DNA from: Zhengitettix transpicula
Lineage: Eukaryota > Arthropoda > Insecta > Orthoptera > Tetrigidae
Direction of reading: 5' to 3'
Length of the DNA: 64,000 nucleotides
NCBI GenBank assembly: GCA_037074705.1
Contig: CM073596.1
Span: forward strand, 53,038,001-53,102,000
A program made the position numbers and the translations under genes. Position 1 is the stretch's first letter. Each line of letters begins with the position of its first letter. This document shows, in pieces, positions 40,600 through 51,699 of the stretch. The notes under the pieces were generated by a model. The model was not told the DNA's origin. It searched no databases and was given only the letters and a program-made list of their open reading frames with translations.

Positions 40600-41190
40600 A
40601 TAAGATATGAAAATAAAATAACAATTAATTAATTGATTAATAGCTACGTATAAAAGTAAATTTTAATGAAAGTGTTAATAGTTACGTGTGATGAAACAAA
40701 TACATAAAATTTGATTTTAATTAAATATAATATAAAAAATCATCAAATTAAATTAAAGTTAAATTGAATGCTAACAGTTATTCATAAAGAAATAAGTATA
40801 TAAAATTAAATTAAATTAAATCATACGTAATTTAATTTTAATTTTAATTAAGTGATTATTATCCAAGTATAAAAATAAGTAAAAAATTTACTTAAAATTA
40901 AATGATTAATAGTCACGTATATAAAAATTAGTAAATAAAATTTGAATAAAATTTTGAATTTTTATGTATTAAAAAAATATTTTAATTAAATCATTAATAG
41001 TTACGTAACACTAAATAAATAAATAAAATTAATTTTTAATTAAATGATTAATGGTTATTTATAAGGAAATAAGTACATAAAAATTGAATTTAATTAAATT
41101 ATTAATGGTTATATATAAAATATAAGTAAATTAAATTAAATTTTAATCAAGGTTTATTTAATTAATAATTAATCATCAATTGAATCACCA
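40600..41190. repeat. Diverged tandem repeat, about 50-bp unit
   Basis: GATTAATAGTTACG-like boxes followed by TATAAAAATAAGTAAATAAAATT and TTTTAATTAAAT recur at about 40,634, 40,674, 40,769, 40,850, 40,900, 40,993, 41,047 and 41,100. Most spacings are near 50 bp or twice that. Almost no G or C outside the TACG box. Confidence 0.7.
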
Positions 41191-41605
41191 ATAAATAAAT
41201 AAAACGCCTAACACGACAGAAGTAATTTAATGCAAAATCACACACAAAGTTGCTTCATTTTTTTTTCGAAAATCAACAGGGGTGTACGAATATTAGATAA
41301 ATATATATATATATAAATTTGGACTGAAATTTCTAATATAGAATTAATACCAAAAGTTTGTCATTTTATTAATAAAATTAAAAATTTTAATAATTTAATT
41401 TAATTATTGTGTTGTAAATAAATCATCTGCAACACTGTAAGCTTTGTAAATGTTTTAAATGGGCCAATCAAAATAACCAATTTTTTTCCGTTCAACTGTT
41501 TTATCTGAATTTACAAAATATTTTAATTGTCGTTTCTGATTCAATTAAAATTTTTAAAACATATCTGAAGAGATTCTTATAACAAAGGGATGGCTTCTTT
41601 TCCAC

Positions 41606-41840
41606 CAGTTGGAAAATTTACAATATTACGACGTTTCGTCCAGGTAAGAGAAAAATTATTTTTCCCGAAATCGATTAAAATCTGTATTGATGAAATAATT
41701 TAAATATCTAAATTTTATTTTCATTTTATACATTTCTAATTTATTTTATAAATTTTGATGAAAGTTAACATCAGGAATAAATTTATTTGTGTCAGTGTCC
41801 ATAAACGGTGGGCGAAACGTAGTAATATTGTAATTTTTTA
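41606..41840. repeat. Inverted pair of GAAACGT elements
   Basis: Reading the minus strand of 41,606-41,640 gives GGACGAAACGTCGTAATATT followed by GTAAATTTT. Reading the plus strand of 41,811-41,840 gives GGGCGAAACGTAGTAATATT followed by GTAATTTTT. The two arms are about 170 bp apart and could fold back on each other. Both keep the GAAAC box of the hammerhead-like family but lack a clean CTGATGA box. Confidence 0.55.
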
Positions 41841-42540
41841 TGTTGAATTTGAGTAATTAAAGGGACAAATTGTTCTGTTGTTCTACTTATTAATTATTTA
41901 TCAGTAAAACAAACGTCACCTATATGTTCGTTATCGATTAGTTTGAAGAATGCTCAGTGCTTCCTGCGGGTTCTTTCTCGTAACCGAAGGCCGCCCTGAT
42001 TTAGGAAACACAAGGCCGCAGGGTAAATAGTCCTTTTATCCTTCAGATCTCTCTTAGACGTCCTCCACTCCCGAGACGCGTGGGATTGAACCGCCGCTAA
42101 TTGAATCGGTGTTGTTTAAAACAGTTTACTGGTAACGAGACTCTTTCAGATCGCGTCTTAACAACCTTGTACTCTCCATTTTACGGCTTTCCAATGAGTC
42201 GTTTGTAAATCCAACAGGGCCGGAGGAACTGTAAAGTATAAAATTTAATTTGTAAATCCGGTTCATAAATTAATTTTTTTGTGTGTTTCCCTTTTAACAT
42301 CGGAGACGTTTAAAGGAAAAGAAACGAGGGGGAAGGGGCACCGGGAATGAATTAGGAGAAATAAAATTGTTAGAGATTAGTTACGATATTAATATCTCCG
42401 GTAGTTATTTTCCTGTCGTTTTGGATTTGGGCCAATGGAGGCCGAGGAGTTACTGGGAGCTGTGTTACAGTAAACGTCATATGTAATCTTACTCTAGTCA
42501 ACATGGCGGCATCTTTTAGTATTCGTTCTCATTCAGCCCC
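41841..42540. other. Mixed-composition stretch
   Basis: CpG-containing sequence without a recognisable gene. ORFs are short. Confidence 0.4.
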
Positions 42541-42558
42541 AAGAGGTGTCTCCTAATC

Positions 42559-42601
42559 AACACCTGAAGAGGTTCGTGATGTAAGGACGAAACGTCGTGT
42601 T
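42559..42601 (+). ncRNA. Hammerhead-like ribozyme motif, best-paired helix I
   Basis: Helix I strand AACAC (42,559-42,563), core box CTGAAGA (42,564-42,570; consensus CTGANGA), then a hairpin whose GTTC/GGAC ends pair with one G-U. Next come GAAA-C (42,589-42,593), GTC (42,594-42,596) and GTGTT (42,597-42,601), which pairs with AACAC over all 5 bp. Known type I hammerheads cleave after the C of GTC. Helix III would be minimal, as reported for Penelope-like retroelement and retrozyme ribozymes that cleave as dimers. No retroelement protein is adjacent. Activity is inferred only. Confidence 0.45.
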
Positions 42602-42718
42602 TTATCTGTGAAGAATTTTGTAATTTCCTTTATAAAATAATTTATTCCAGTCATTAATATTTATACAGTCATCTTAACTTCATTGTGCGACTGCGTCGCG
42701 TGATTTCAGAATGTGAGA

Positions 42719-42726
42719 TGACGTCA
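42719..42726. promoter_or_regulatory. TGACGTCA (CRE/ATF-type palindrome)
   Basis: Perfect 8-bp match in the context GAGATGACGTCACAC, similar to that at 35,262. Confidence 0.3.
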
Positions 42727-42759
42727 CACTTGATTACGTTGGTTAAATAAACTATTTAA

Positions 42760-43470
42760 AAAAAAAATTCAGGCTTAATGGTTATTGCATTTATTCTTTT
42801 AAAAAAAAATTATTACTTCTACTTATAAATTCAAGTGTTTGAGGTCCAAAGCCCATTCTACAGTAAAACATAACCATTAATAATATTTCTTCCTCTGGTG
42901 AGAGAAATCGCTTATATTTAATTTCATATCATTTAGATATACAATTTTTTATTGTATTTTGTATAGCAATGAAGTCATAATTGGTTTAATACTCTTAATT
43001 TATTCTCAAACCATCTGCGAAATGTAAAAATTTAACATTTGATATTAACTAAACTAATATCATCAGAAAAACAACATTAAACTAAAAAAGAACCCAAATG
43101 AGAGACTTGTTTAATTTAAAAAAATTGTGTTCCATGTGATAAATAATCTTTCAGCTATTCAAGAAACAGGCAATCAATATGTGGTAATTAACTGACAAAA
43201 TTCCCTTTGCAAAATAAAAAATAAGGAGTAGATATAATTTAAAAAGACAACAATATTTTCACATTTCTGCCGCTCAATTTTGATTCAAAGAGGTGTAAAA
43301 ATTAATGTAGTGCCTGACGATGTCCTGAAGTTGGTTCGATACGTTTTTTATGTAATATTTTAATTTAATTCTATTAAATTCATATTACTATCACTTCCTT
43401 GATTGATTTAATTATTTTATTCATTCATAACGTCAGATACATATCGTGATTTTTACACAGATCTTTTTCT
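42760..43470. other. AT-rich stretch
   Basis: No gene was recognised. A weak motif (CCTGAAGTTGGTTCGATACG) at 43,332-43,352 belongs to the same loose family as the hammerhead-like boxes. Confidence 0.4.
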
Positions 43471-43484
43471 TTAGGCTTTGAACA

Positions 43485-43525
43485 TTTTCGTTCGGGAACC
43501 GTGGCCTTCTTCAGTGGCCAGTTTG
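43485..43525 (-). repeat. CTGAAGAAGGCC ... GAACGAAAA element
   Basis: On the minus strand CACTGAAGAAGGCCACGG is followed by TTCCCGAACGAAAATG. It has the layout of the hammerhead-like family (CTGAAGA, hairpin, CGAAA), but the final box is CGAAAA, not CGAAAC. Probably another decayed retroelement terminal motif. Confidence 0.3.
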
Positions 43526-44230
43526 ATTTTAATTTTGTGACTGACTCTCTGTGTGGAGTTTTCTCTGCCTGAATGTTCTCCTGATATCTGAATGTGTCAG
43601 TTTAGAACGCGGACGTTGGATATCAACGAACCGCCGCAGTGTCGGGAGCAAATTGAATCTGTAATTTATTAGTACGCGAGGCGTTCCACAGACAGACAGT
43701 TGCTGTACATCAGCAGTCTCTGTGTGTGATCATTCCGTACAGTCTGCTTTAAATTAGAATTAGCTAGCTCTACACGGACACACACGCCCATTTGAAATGT
43801 GCGTATTGCTTCGGGAAAACGTACAAACACACGCCCATTACGGAACAGAGACCACGTGTATTCTTCTCATTCCGCCTCCCTGCACTGAAGTGGGTGTCCA
43901 CCTGCTAAACTGGGATTTACAACACACGTTGGAAGTGAAGTTAAGTGAAACAGGAGAGAATAAACTCTATGAATTGTCCATGTGTTTTAAACGTGCAATG
44001 AGGCAGTAAGAATCAAGCGCAGTAACAACAGTGGATTTCGAATCCATCCAACATTGATATTAAGCGTCCGTAGACGTTTCAGAGAAGGATAGATGTCGTC
44101 AAAGGGTGTCTGCGACGCAAAATGTTGAACAATGACTGTCGGCTGCGGGCAGAACTCTTAGGCTGAGCAGAGAAACCGTTGTTGATTTTGTCGGAAGGTT
44201 GGTATTCTCAGGAAGGGTCCTGCGGGCGAA
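43526..44230. other. Mixed-composition block, 70-codon ORF only
   Basis: Contains an ATG frame at 43,797-44,009 with no recognisable domain. No splice context or homologue was seen. Confidence 0.2.
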
Positions 44231-45220
44231 GTAGTGATGTTCCTGAAAATCTATGGAATATATACTTTGATTTTCCTCAGACCGATTAATAACTGTTTTT
44301 CAAAAATAATTTTCAGTCTCAGTAGGCCTATATTTATTTACTTTCATTTCTTCTGAAAATTTCAATCATGTGGTGACCGTAATCCTCTTGTCTATTTAAT
44401 CTATCACATTTTAAAAACGTTTCTCACGCTGTTAACCAATTATTCTTGACACTTTCATCGGAATAATTATAAATTAATGTACCCATAGAAAGTTATAAAA
44501 AAAATGACGCTACCGGAAGCTTGTTGACAGTTAATAAGAGAATCAGAACCTGATTGTGATGGATCTTGTCCGGAAGAACCTTGAAGGTCCCTTTAGAATG
44601 TGACAACTTTAGGACCTTGGATCTGAGACAGATAAATGGTTTCTTTGAAAATTTATAACCTGGACAGTTTACTCAAGTAACTCTATTCAAATAAGTTTTT
44701 TATAGAATTAAAATTGGTTCTTTTTTTCCATGAAGTTTATAATTTTCCATTTTAATCCATAAACATTGCAGGCTCACGACTTTCGCTGGACTCGTGTGAT
44801 AATTCTTTTTAAATATTTTTTCTTCGAAACGACTTTTCGTATTTGCATTCAAATCTGATGTTATTAAAATGAAAATATTTCATTTGACACATACAATTTT
44901 CTTTTTTGTTTGTATTCAGTCGTAATGCTTCATTAATTCAATGATAACATCGTTTCAAGTGTTTCGTCGTCTCATTTTCAATTAATGATGCTCAATTTGC
45001 AAAAAAAAAAAAAAAAAGTAAGCTGTTTATCGTGTAACATTTGTTTTATTTACAAGTTCGATGTATTTGTAAAAATTATTGTGAAGTTATACAGTTTACG
45101 TTTCATTTTAGGGTTGATTGATTTTTTTTTCTAATAGTATCCTAGGGTAGAGTATTTACAAATTCCTACATATGTTGTACTTTTAATCTCTTATGTGTCA
45201 CGTCGATAATTCTCAAGTTG
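44231..45220. other. AT-rich stretch
   Basis: No gene was recognised. A 17-A homopolymer is at 45,001-45,017; no retroposon body lies upstream of it. Confidence 0.5.
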
Positions 45221-46175
45221 CGATCTCGGTACAGTCGTCAACCTCCAATCTGGAACACCGTAGTTGCTTTAAGTGAACAAGACTTGTCGGCTGCTCCATT
45301 ACTAATTGGTTTAAGTTTACTGGACGCACGCTGCATCTCATATATAGCGATCCATTGTCGGCCAATAAATATTTATAGCGGACTAGATTAAGTCCACCTC
45401 ACTAATAATCGTCAACGGAAGTTGTGACAGAGTTTCTAACCGTTGAGGTCCTCGTTCCCATCCGTGCCGGTCCCTTACTTTCGCAGACGAGGGAGGACCC
45501 GGATAAAAATCTCTCTACCAATGAAGACATTACAGTTAAGATTGTTATCTACAAAGCGGACAACCAGCATCTCATTTTATCTGATTTTTACGCGTTATCC
45601 ATCATCGGTGGGTGGTAAAAAGTTTCGGTTCGACGCGGTCATTATGAGAAGGGTAGAGGTGGAAGACAGCAAGGCACAAAGGGCGAGTGCGCAGAACATC
45701 TGTTGGACGAAACGCCTTGACCTTTGGCGCTGTGATGCAGATTGCTCGTGGCATCTTTACGGTCCTCCTTAAATCTCAGGCAGAAGGAGGGTACGGAGGA
45801 AAAGGACAAGGAGTGCCACGTCGACAGCCTCTGCCTGCTGTCGTCTGGATCTTTACAACCCACTCGTTACGCTATTTTTATACTTATATGGCAGCCGTTG
45901 AAAGTAGGGTAATATTTCAAATAAAAGTCCCCTTCCACCGTGGATTTATCGTTTTTAATAGCGCAGGCAAATAGAGGAAAGGCGTCGATGGCTGAATTAC
46001 GCACCTGTAGACCTTCTACGGCGACCAGCTTGGATCGAGGCGAGGCGACGCTGCTTTCTTTGTGCTGCAGACAAAGAGACTCGACAGTTCTCTTAACAAC
46101 TCATCCGGACACAGCAAATCCAGACTTCGCACATTTTTTCCGAGACAGTCCCGATGTCTTAAAACGCTAAAATGT
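45221..46175. other. GC-richer block with overlapping short ORFs
   Basis: Frames of 64-109 codons overlap on both strands between 45,424 and 46,170. None carries a recognised domain, and several start inside one another, as in a stop-poor non-coding block. TTGGACGAAACGCC at 45,703 repeats the CGAAAC box without partners. Confidence 0.2.
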
Positions 46176-46460
46176 CATTTACAGCATCCACTTCATTGCC
46201 CAATTTCTGGATAAAAATGTAACCTTTAAACCCCTTTATCTCCCTTCTAAATCATTGAAAATAACGTAATATTGTGTGTCAGTACTACAGCATTTAAAAA
46301 ATTTGCTCACTTCCAGATAGTAATTATTCTAAATTGCACTGAATAAGATTATAAGAAGACAGACTCATTAAAGGTCGAAAATTTTGAAAACCAAAGCGAC
46401 AGTAATCAATGAATACAGACTGGAAGCTTCATATCATCTATCGAAGATTCATAAAGATTG

Positions 46461-46505
46461 GGGCGTATTCCACAAGGATCTATTCGTGACCCCAATTTAT
46501 GTTTT
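46461..46505 (+). pseudogene. Reverse-transcriptase remnant (GV..PQGS box)
   Basis: Translation from 46,470 gives PQGSIRDPNL. Two bases out of frame just upstream, GGCGTA reads GV. Non-LTR reverse transcriptases have a GVPQGS(V/I)LGP(L/T)LF box here, so this reads as a frameshifted, mutated copy (LG to RD). Only about 45 bp are recognisable. It lies about 0.85 kb from an inverted second copy at 47.3 kb. The likely source is a LINE of the Jockey/CR1/RTE group, but the clade cannot be told from so short a piece. Confidence 0.5.
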
Positions 46506-46962
46506 TTTTGAATGCATCAATTTTTCTTTCTGACATCCTGTTGTCTTAAGGACAATAAAGTATCATTTTAAATCTACAGACTGGTGTTTTGCTTGTGAAG
46601 AGAAGTGTTAAGGTTATCGAATGGTGCCTTGGCGATCACGCGTGACTGGAGACGTCCATCACCGTTGCTTGCTTGCTCGGAGGAGTGGTCTTTTCCCCCT
46701 TGTCAATGGGTGGGGCAACAACGCCGGCAGATACGAAAATATTTCACAGTATTTCATTGTCCACATCTCGACGCTTTTATGGACCGCGTCGTCTTGCCCT
46801 CTTCAAGCGATACAGTTATAACACTACAAAGAGAATTTATTTTATCACTCCCTTTTATTTATTCGAAAAGGGGTCGAGATTATACGGACTAGGGCCTCCT
46901 GGAACGGTCCCGACGGGAATCCCATTTGCATCCGTAAAGAGGGAATAATCAGATTGTCAATC

Positions 46963-46976
46963 GCGGAATATTCCGC
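46963..46976. repeat. GCGGAATATTCCGC palindrome, dispersed copy
   Basis: Perfect 14-bp palindrome preceded by CAATC, as in the tandem copies at 61.43-61.49 kb. It contains GAATATTC, two inverted GAA pentamers as in heat-shock elements. Confidence 0.6.
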
Positions 46977-47323
46977 TGTTGTATCACTGGCCATCCACCA
47001 ACACGGAACATTCCTCCATCAACATTCAAACAATTTCTTAATTACTCTCAGTTATTGGCTCAATACCTTTATTTTACACTTATTCCTGAAATTAGGAAAC
47101 AGAATTCATCACATGAGTAAAAACGTATATAATTTTTTTAAAAAAATTCTTTAACAAATATAGAAATTTTCAAATGTTATTGAAGAAATTTTAAACTGAT
47201 AAAAATACATTGTATTTTACATACATAATAATTTTAGAAATTATCTGGCAATATATAAATTATTAATTTATAAAGGAATATAGTTCAAATCACCAGGGTC
47301 TATTAGCTGCTCCAGATTTTCCC

Positions 47324-47389
47324 TCACGTTTGAGAGAATAGTGGTCCAATAATGGAACCTTGCGGCACTTGAATAATCCACGTTGTTCC
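47324..47389 (-). pseudogene. Reverse-transcriptase remnant (VPQGSIIGPLF box)
   Basis: The minus strand reads GTTWIIQVPQGSIIGPLFS, then QT and a stop. The VPQGS(I)(I)GPLF signature is the conserved template/primer-positioning box between the two catalytic aspartate motifs of non-LTR retrotransposon reverse transcriptases. Flanks are AT-rich and carry no other RT motif, so the remainder has decayed or been deleted. Its nucleotide sequence is alignable with the 48.5-kb remnant over about 65 bp (shared CTCACGTTTGAGAGAATAG), so both derive from one element family. Confidence 0.7.
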
Positions 47390-47394
47390 TCGTT

Positions 47395-48440
47395 TAATTG
47401 ATTTAATTAATATAACGATTTATGCGAAATTAAATTGGTTAAAAATTCTTTAAGAGCGTTTGTTTAGTAATTTAATAAACACCACAAAAACGTTTCATCC
47501 CGACATTTGAGATCTTTTCAGGATTTTAATACTGTTGGGATGAAACGAATCTCCTAGCTTAAAATTTTTTTCATACCATAAATAAATATATTGATTATAA
47601 AAATATTTAGGAAATATTAAAAATTGTTTGTTATTTATTCCCCATATCACCTGAAGTTGTCCGAAATTCCGTGAAGAAACGTTGTGTCGAATGTTAGTTA
47701 TTAAATCTGCTCACTTAAGAATTTTTCTGACTTTAACATACATAATAATTGTATTAATTTGAAAAATTATGTATTTTGTCTTATTTTGATTCACTGATTC
47801 TATTAGTCCTTTTCTGACTAAATGTTAAAAGGTCTAAGTACAAATAAATAAAAATATAATAAAATAAAACAGTAATGAAGTCTTTGAAAAAAAATGCCAC
47901 TCACACAAATAAGAGCAATACTCAAAATAAACATAGAATAAAATGCATATACGAAAGAATTGTGGGAAAGAATTCATATGTTAATGGGAAATGAAAAATC
48001 CCAGCGGAGAAAAATTTAAAGAATTTTAAAAATAATCAAATCGATGAGAGGGGAAAAACTTGAAGATGTTTAGAAATTTACACCTGAAGGAAGCAACAAG
48101 GTTTCCTGAAATGTTGTTTAATATGTGTACTAATTTTGTCTCTTTCTTTGTCTGATTTTATACTTCCTTATGTATTTTTTTTTCAATTTAAACTAATACA
48201 GATTTTTTTTTATTTTCAGATTTGAACATTCTTGACATAAATGGAAAAACATCGACCAATTAGTCAGAAATTTAAAATTAAAATTTAAACGCTATAAGAT
48301 AGAAAAAACTACGTTAATCACCTAAATTTTTGGGCCCATTCAGATGTAAGTTTCAATTAAATAATTAATTTTTAATTACACGAAATATAAATGAGGTTGA
48401 TTTTCTAAGGTGCAAAATTAGAATAATTCAGATAAACTTT
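47395..48440. other. AT-rich stretch with CTGAA ... GAAAC motifs
   Basis: No gene was recognised. It contains minus-strand CCTGAAAAGATC ... GGGATGAAACG (47,490-47,525), plus-strand CACCTGAAGTTGTCCG ... GAAGAAACGTTGTG (47,648-47,688) and plus-strand ACACCTGAAGGAAGCAACAAGG (about 48,080). The last resembles the 50.46-kb motif. Confidence 0.45.
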
Positions 48441-48446
48441 CTTGAC

Positions 48447-48593
48447 TTATTTATCGACGCGTGAGTCAAATTTTAGTTCAAACTTTAAATCTGTAGCTGC
48501 TTCATCTTTCCTCACGTTTGAGAGAATAGTTGGTCCGATTACAGAACCTTGCGCGACTCGTGCCGTTTGTTTCTCTCGCACGTATTTCTCAAT
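48447..48593 (-). pseudogene. Reverse-transcriptase remnant (VAQGSVIGPTIL box)
   Basis: An open minus-strand stretch of 48 codons reads IEKYVREKQTARVAQGSVIG followed by PTILSNVRKDEA and ends in a stop. RVAQGSVIGPTIL matches the GVPQGSVLGPLLF reverse-transcriptase box of non-LTR retrotransposons, with P to A in PQGS. An in-frame stop lies a few codons upstream of IEKY, so the copy is dead. The same nucleotides in another frame give a 66-codon minus ORF (48,539-48,739), which is a shadow. It is the longest of the three PQGS remnants. Confidence 0.65.
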
Positions 48594-48599
48594 GGAGAG

Positions 48600-48885
48600 T
48601 TTTTATCGAGCACGTGTGTGCGTTGGGCATCAACGACGCACACCTGAAGTGTGGGTTGATCGTCAAGCAGGCCATGGCCGTCAACTTTCGCTCTGGAGTG
48701 AAAAAGAAAAAAGGAAGAAAGGAGGCAGCCCAGGCCCATTCATGCCTTCCCCATTCACACGCCTGTAGTAATGCGCGTCGTGGAGCTCTTCCCTACCACA
48801 AGTGTGCGAAAACCACGGGGACAAACCACCCCTCAAGCTTGTTTGTAACCCCAACCCTGAAACACGATGCTGAACAATAACGGAT
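48600..48885. other. GC-richer block, possibly upstream part of the same dead LINE
   Basis: ORFs of 108 and 116 codons on the plus strand (48,442-48,880) overlap the minus-strand RT remnant and are antisense artefacts. Upstream RT motifs were not recognised on the minus strand here. Confidence 0.3.
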
Positions 48886-48889
48886 TTTT

Positions 48890-49900
48890 TTTCGGCTGCT
48901 AAATTCCAATCAACAACAATTATATATCAATGATTACTAGCGTTAAATTTAGACATGTTTATTCTAGGACGTGATATGATCCTAGGCGTTTTAATTCGTT
49001 ACTAAGGGTTTTGAATGTAACTTGTACTGATTTAGTCTCGTTTGTCTTCATTTTCCAAAAACTTTCCATGATTAAAAAAAATAGTTATTTGTTTAGATAA
49101 AACGAATTTATCTTTAAATATTGATAAATGTTATTCTATATCATATTTTCTAGATCAAGAAATATACAGTATCAGATTTACAATTTAAATAACGTAATTT
49201 TGGAAAGATTTGACCCTATTACAAATTTTAATTTGCATATAGATACTTGAATTAATATATTTATTCAACTATTGGGTTTTATTCGAAGAACATGTAAACA
49301 TTTTAATTGTATTGGTACTTTTAAAATTCTATATTTAACTTTACTTACACTTATATTGATCTATTGTAGCACGGTGTAGTCTGCATTTACCCAAGTGAAT
49401 ATTACAACATAAATTTTTCAGAATAATGTCTTTCAAGTTAAAACTCTAAGATCCTTGCATAACTATGAACACTTCTCTTCTATTATAAAAATCCTTGCAC
49501 CTATGTCTTCTACGATGGCATCTGATTTTTAATTTATTTTTAAAATATGTAATAATCTGATTGTCCAGATTCATTAAAATCATCCAATTTTAAAGTTTCA
49601 AGACAGACTAATATGTTTGTGATGAAATATTATAAACTAATTATACGCAGAATGAACCGTTAACGAGAATTAATAAAATAATTAATGAATACATTGATTT
49701 GTATAACTTCAATTATTGTCAATTGATGAAATTTTTATACAGGATTATTTTTATTTATGAATATTATTTTAAAAATTTATTATATATCAGCGTTCTTTAT
49801 ATAATATTTTTTTCCCGACAATTGGATCTAAAGTCCGTTTAGTTGAAATAAACAAAAGCGGTACCTTTTCATGTCATGTCATGAGGAGCAAAAAATTTTC
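48890..49900. other. AT-rich stretch
   Basis: No gene, repeat or RNA was recognised. Confidence 0.5.
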
Positions 49901-50314
49901 TTACGAAAATACTTCTTTTTTTTTAGGGCAACAGGCTGCATGAGGGTAATCCACGTTCCGCAACTCCCCTTTAATAGCATAGGAAGGGATTTGAAAGGGG
50001 TGATGCGGAAGGGTAGAGGAAGGTATCCAAGGGTTAACTAGGGCCCCCGGGCTATATTTTAAGGATCCTACCCGGCATTCGCCTAAAGAAATGCAGGGAA
50101 AACCCTAGAGAAACCTGCATCAGGTAGGTCGGGCATTGGGTACTTGTCCCACGCCCTTCCGATAGCGGAAGAGAAGTTTGCTGTCGGGACGTAGCATTCC
50201 CTTCTCCGTGCCTCGACCTGTTTAGGAGGCAGCTGGCCGACTATTCCAATGGGAATAGCGGTACTGCCTGCGAGAGAATAGCCCTTGCAGAACCTTTGAG
50301 TTTTACGAAAATAC
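49901..50314 (-). mobile_element. Poly(A) retroposon, copy 3, with perfect 12-bp target-site duplication
   Basis: The element body is 49,913-50,302, about 390 bp. On the minus strand it runs from CAAAGGTTCTGCAAGGG through the same boxes as the 32-kb copy (TCGAGGCACGGAGAAGGG, GGAAGGGCGTGGGA, CCTGATGCAGG). It ends in CCTATGCTATTAAAGGGG, the GTGGATTACCCTCATG box and GCCTGTTGCCCTA(n). TTACGAAAATAC occurs at 49,901-49,912 and again at 50,303-50,314, flanking it exactly. The poly(A) tail and duplicated target show target-primed reverse transcription by a LINE machinery. The 77-codon minus ORF at 50,083-50,316 crosses the insertion junction and is not a gene. Confidence 0.9.
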
Positions 50315-51580
50315 AAATTTATACAAAATTAAATAGACCACGCAGAGTCGACCTGCAGGCAATTCCCTAGAATTACGCGAGGGACTTTAATACGTTTCCC
50401 ACGAGACTCGGCCGGGTACAAAATCTGTTTGTGTGATTTTGGGTTCGTTCTTGCGGTTTTTGGGTCACCTGATGAAAGCAACAAGGGTTGCGGAAACTTT
50501 GTGTGGTATTTATTTTATCACCTTTTTGGTGTGTAACCTATGTATTTCTTTATCTAATTGTATCGTTTCATAAATGGAAAAAAACACCCAAAATATAAAA
50601 CAATTTGCTCTGTTTTTAAATTTTATTTATTATGACAAATCCACAACGGACCAGGTTATTAATATATATTAAAAAAAATAATTGCCTGATTTTTTGTCCT
50701 CAATTTAATTTATTGAATTAGCTTTGGTATGAAAGTTCATTTTTCAAATTTAATCTAAACGTCAACCATAATAGCAGCGTCTCGATTTACAATACATAAA
50801 GGTAAACATATAGTTTTGATGAAATATGATAATTTACTAAAGTTCTTAAGCTAATTCAATTTAGTAAATTGAGGAGCAAAAATCATGAAATAACCTCTTT
50901 TTATTTTATTTTATTTCTTTGATTGATTGATTGGTAAATATATTTATTGACAGAGCTTTACATTTTTCCTTTCACTGATGTCATTTCGAGAACAGCTTCA
51001 GTATCTAAGGCATGGTTTTTCATAATATTATTTTTTTTATCAATCAGTAGCGTTGAATGTGGCGTTCACTTACACCATTTCCAGGTCGACAAGTAGTTGT
51101 AAAAGAATTAAAGGGTCCTTGAGGTTGCGTCGTTCAGATTTGTGTGTGTGTGTGTGAGAGAGAGCACATGGAACGCCCGACGTTGTTGTGTGTGTGTGTT
51201 TTTTTTCTTCTTTGTGATGTCATGACCACACCTGTGTGTTGCCTGCCTGCTTTCCTTTAGGCTAAATGTCCGCAACAGCAGCAGCGGCGGCGTAGGAAGG
51301 ACGCTTTACGAAACTCCTATGCGTTTATGTAAAGTTCGTAACCACGCGTAATCTCCGACAGGAAATATGAGTGTTATATGTATATAAACACAAACAGAGG
51401 CTAAGAACTCATCCCAACCTCAAATTATAATCATTACTTGATCATAAATTGTAATAAATAAATAATATTCGTACTGAAAGGGATTTTTCAATTATCGAAA
51501 CCAAATTAAATGTGTTTTTGAGTAGCACAGGTAACGGACCGAAACTGGGATGCGGAAAAAGGAGAGCAAGTTAAAAAAAA
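50315..51580. other. Mixed stretch with simple repeats
   Basis: Contains the hammerhead-like motif at 50.47 kb, a (TG)n(GA)n run at 51,141-51,164 and (TG)n at 51,186-51,200. No gene was recognised. Confidence 0.5.
50463..50506 (+). ncRNA. Hammerhead-like motif with 5-bp stem II
   Basis: CAC, then CTGATGA (50,469-50,475, perfect consensus), AA, a hairpin GCAAC/GTTGC with loop AAGG, then GGAAAC (GAAAC at 50,493-50,497), TTT and GTGTGG. Helix I would start CAC/GTG. The extra bases around stem II depart from the canonical hammerhead. Related copies: minus 60,021-60,083 and plus 60,431-60,472; all share an upstream TTCGTTCTTGCG or a TGTGGTATTA tail. Confidence 0.4.
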
Positions 51581-51584
51581 ATTA

Positions 51585-51690
51585 TGGTAACAGGCTACAT
51601 GAGGGTAATCCACATGGTGGCAACTCCCCTTCAATAGCATAGGAAGGGATTTGAAAAGGGGGATGCGGAAACAGAGGATACAGGGGGTTT
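51585..51690 (-). mobile_element. Poly(A) retroposon, copy 4 (3' end only)
   Basis: The minus strand reads GGGGATTTC-like to CCCTTCCTATGCTATTGAAG, a GTGGATTACCCTCATG box and TAGCCTGTTACC. Homology ends about 100 bp from the 3' terminus, so the copy is severely 5'-truncated. The tail after TTACC is T-rich and not a clean poly(A), suggesting age. No convincing target-site duplication was found. Confidence 0.7.
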
Positions 51691-51699
51691 CTTTTTAAA

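Noticed and set aside
45001..45017. Poly(A) tail of a retroposon
   Set aside because: No element body with known boxes and no target-site duplication was found beside the A17 run.
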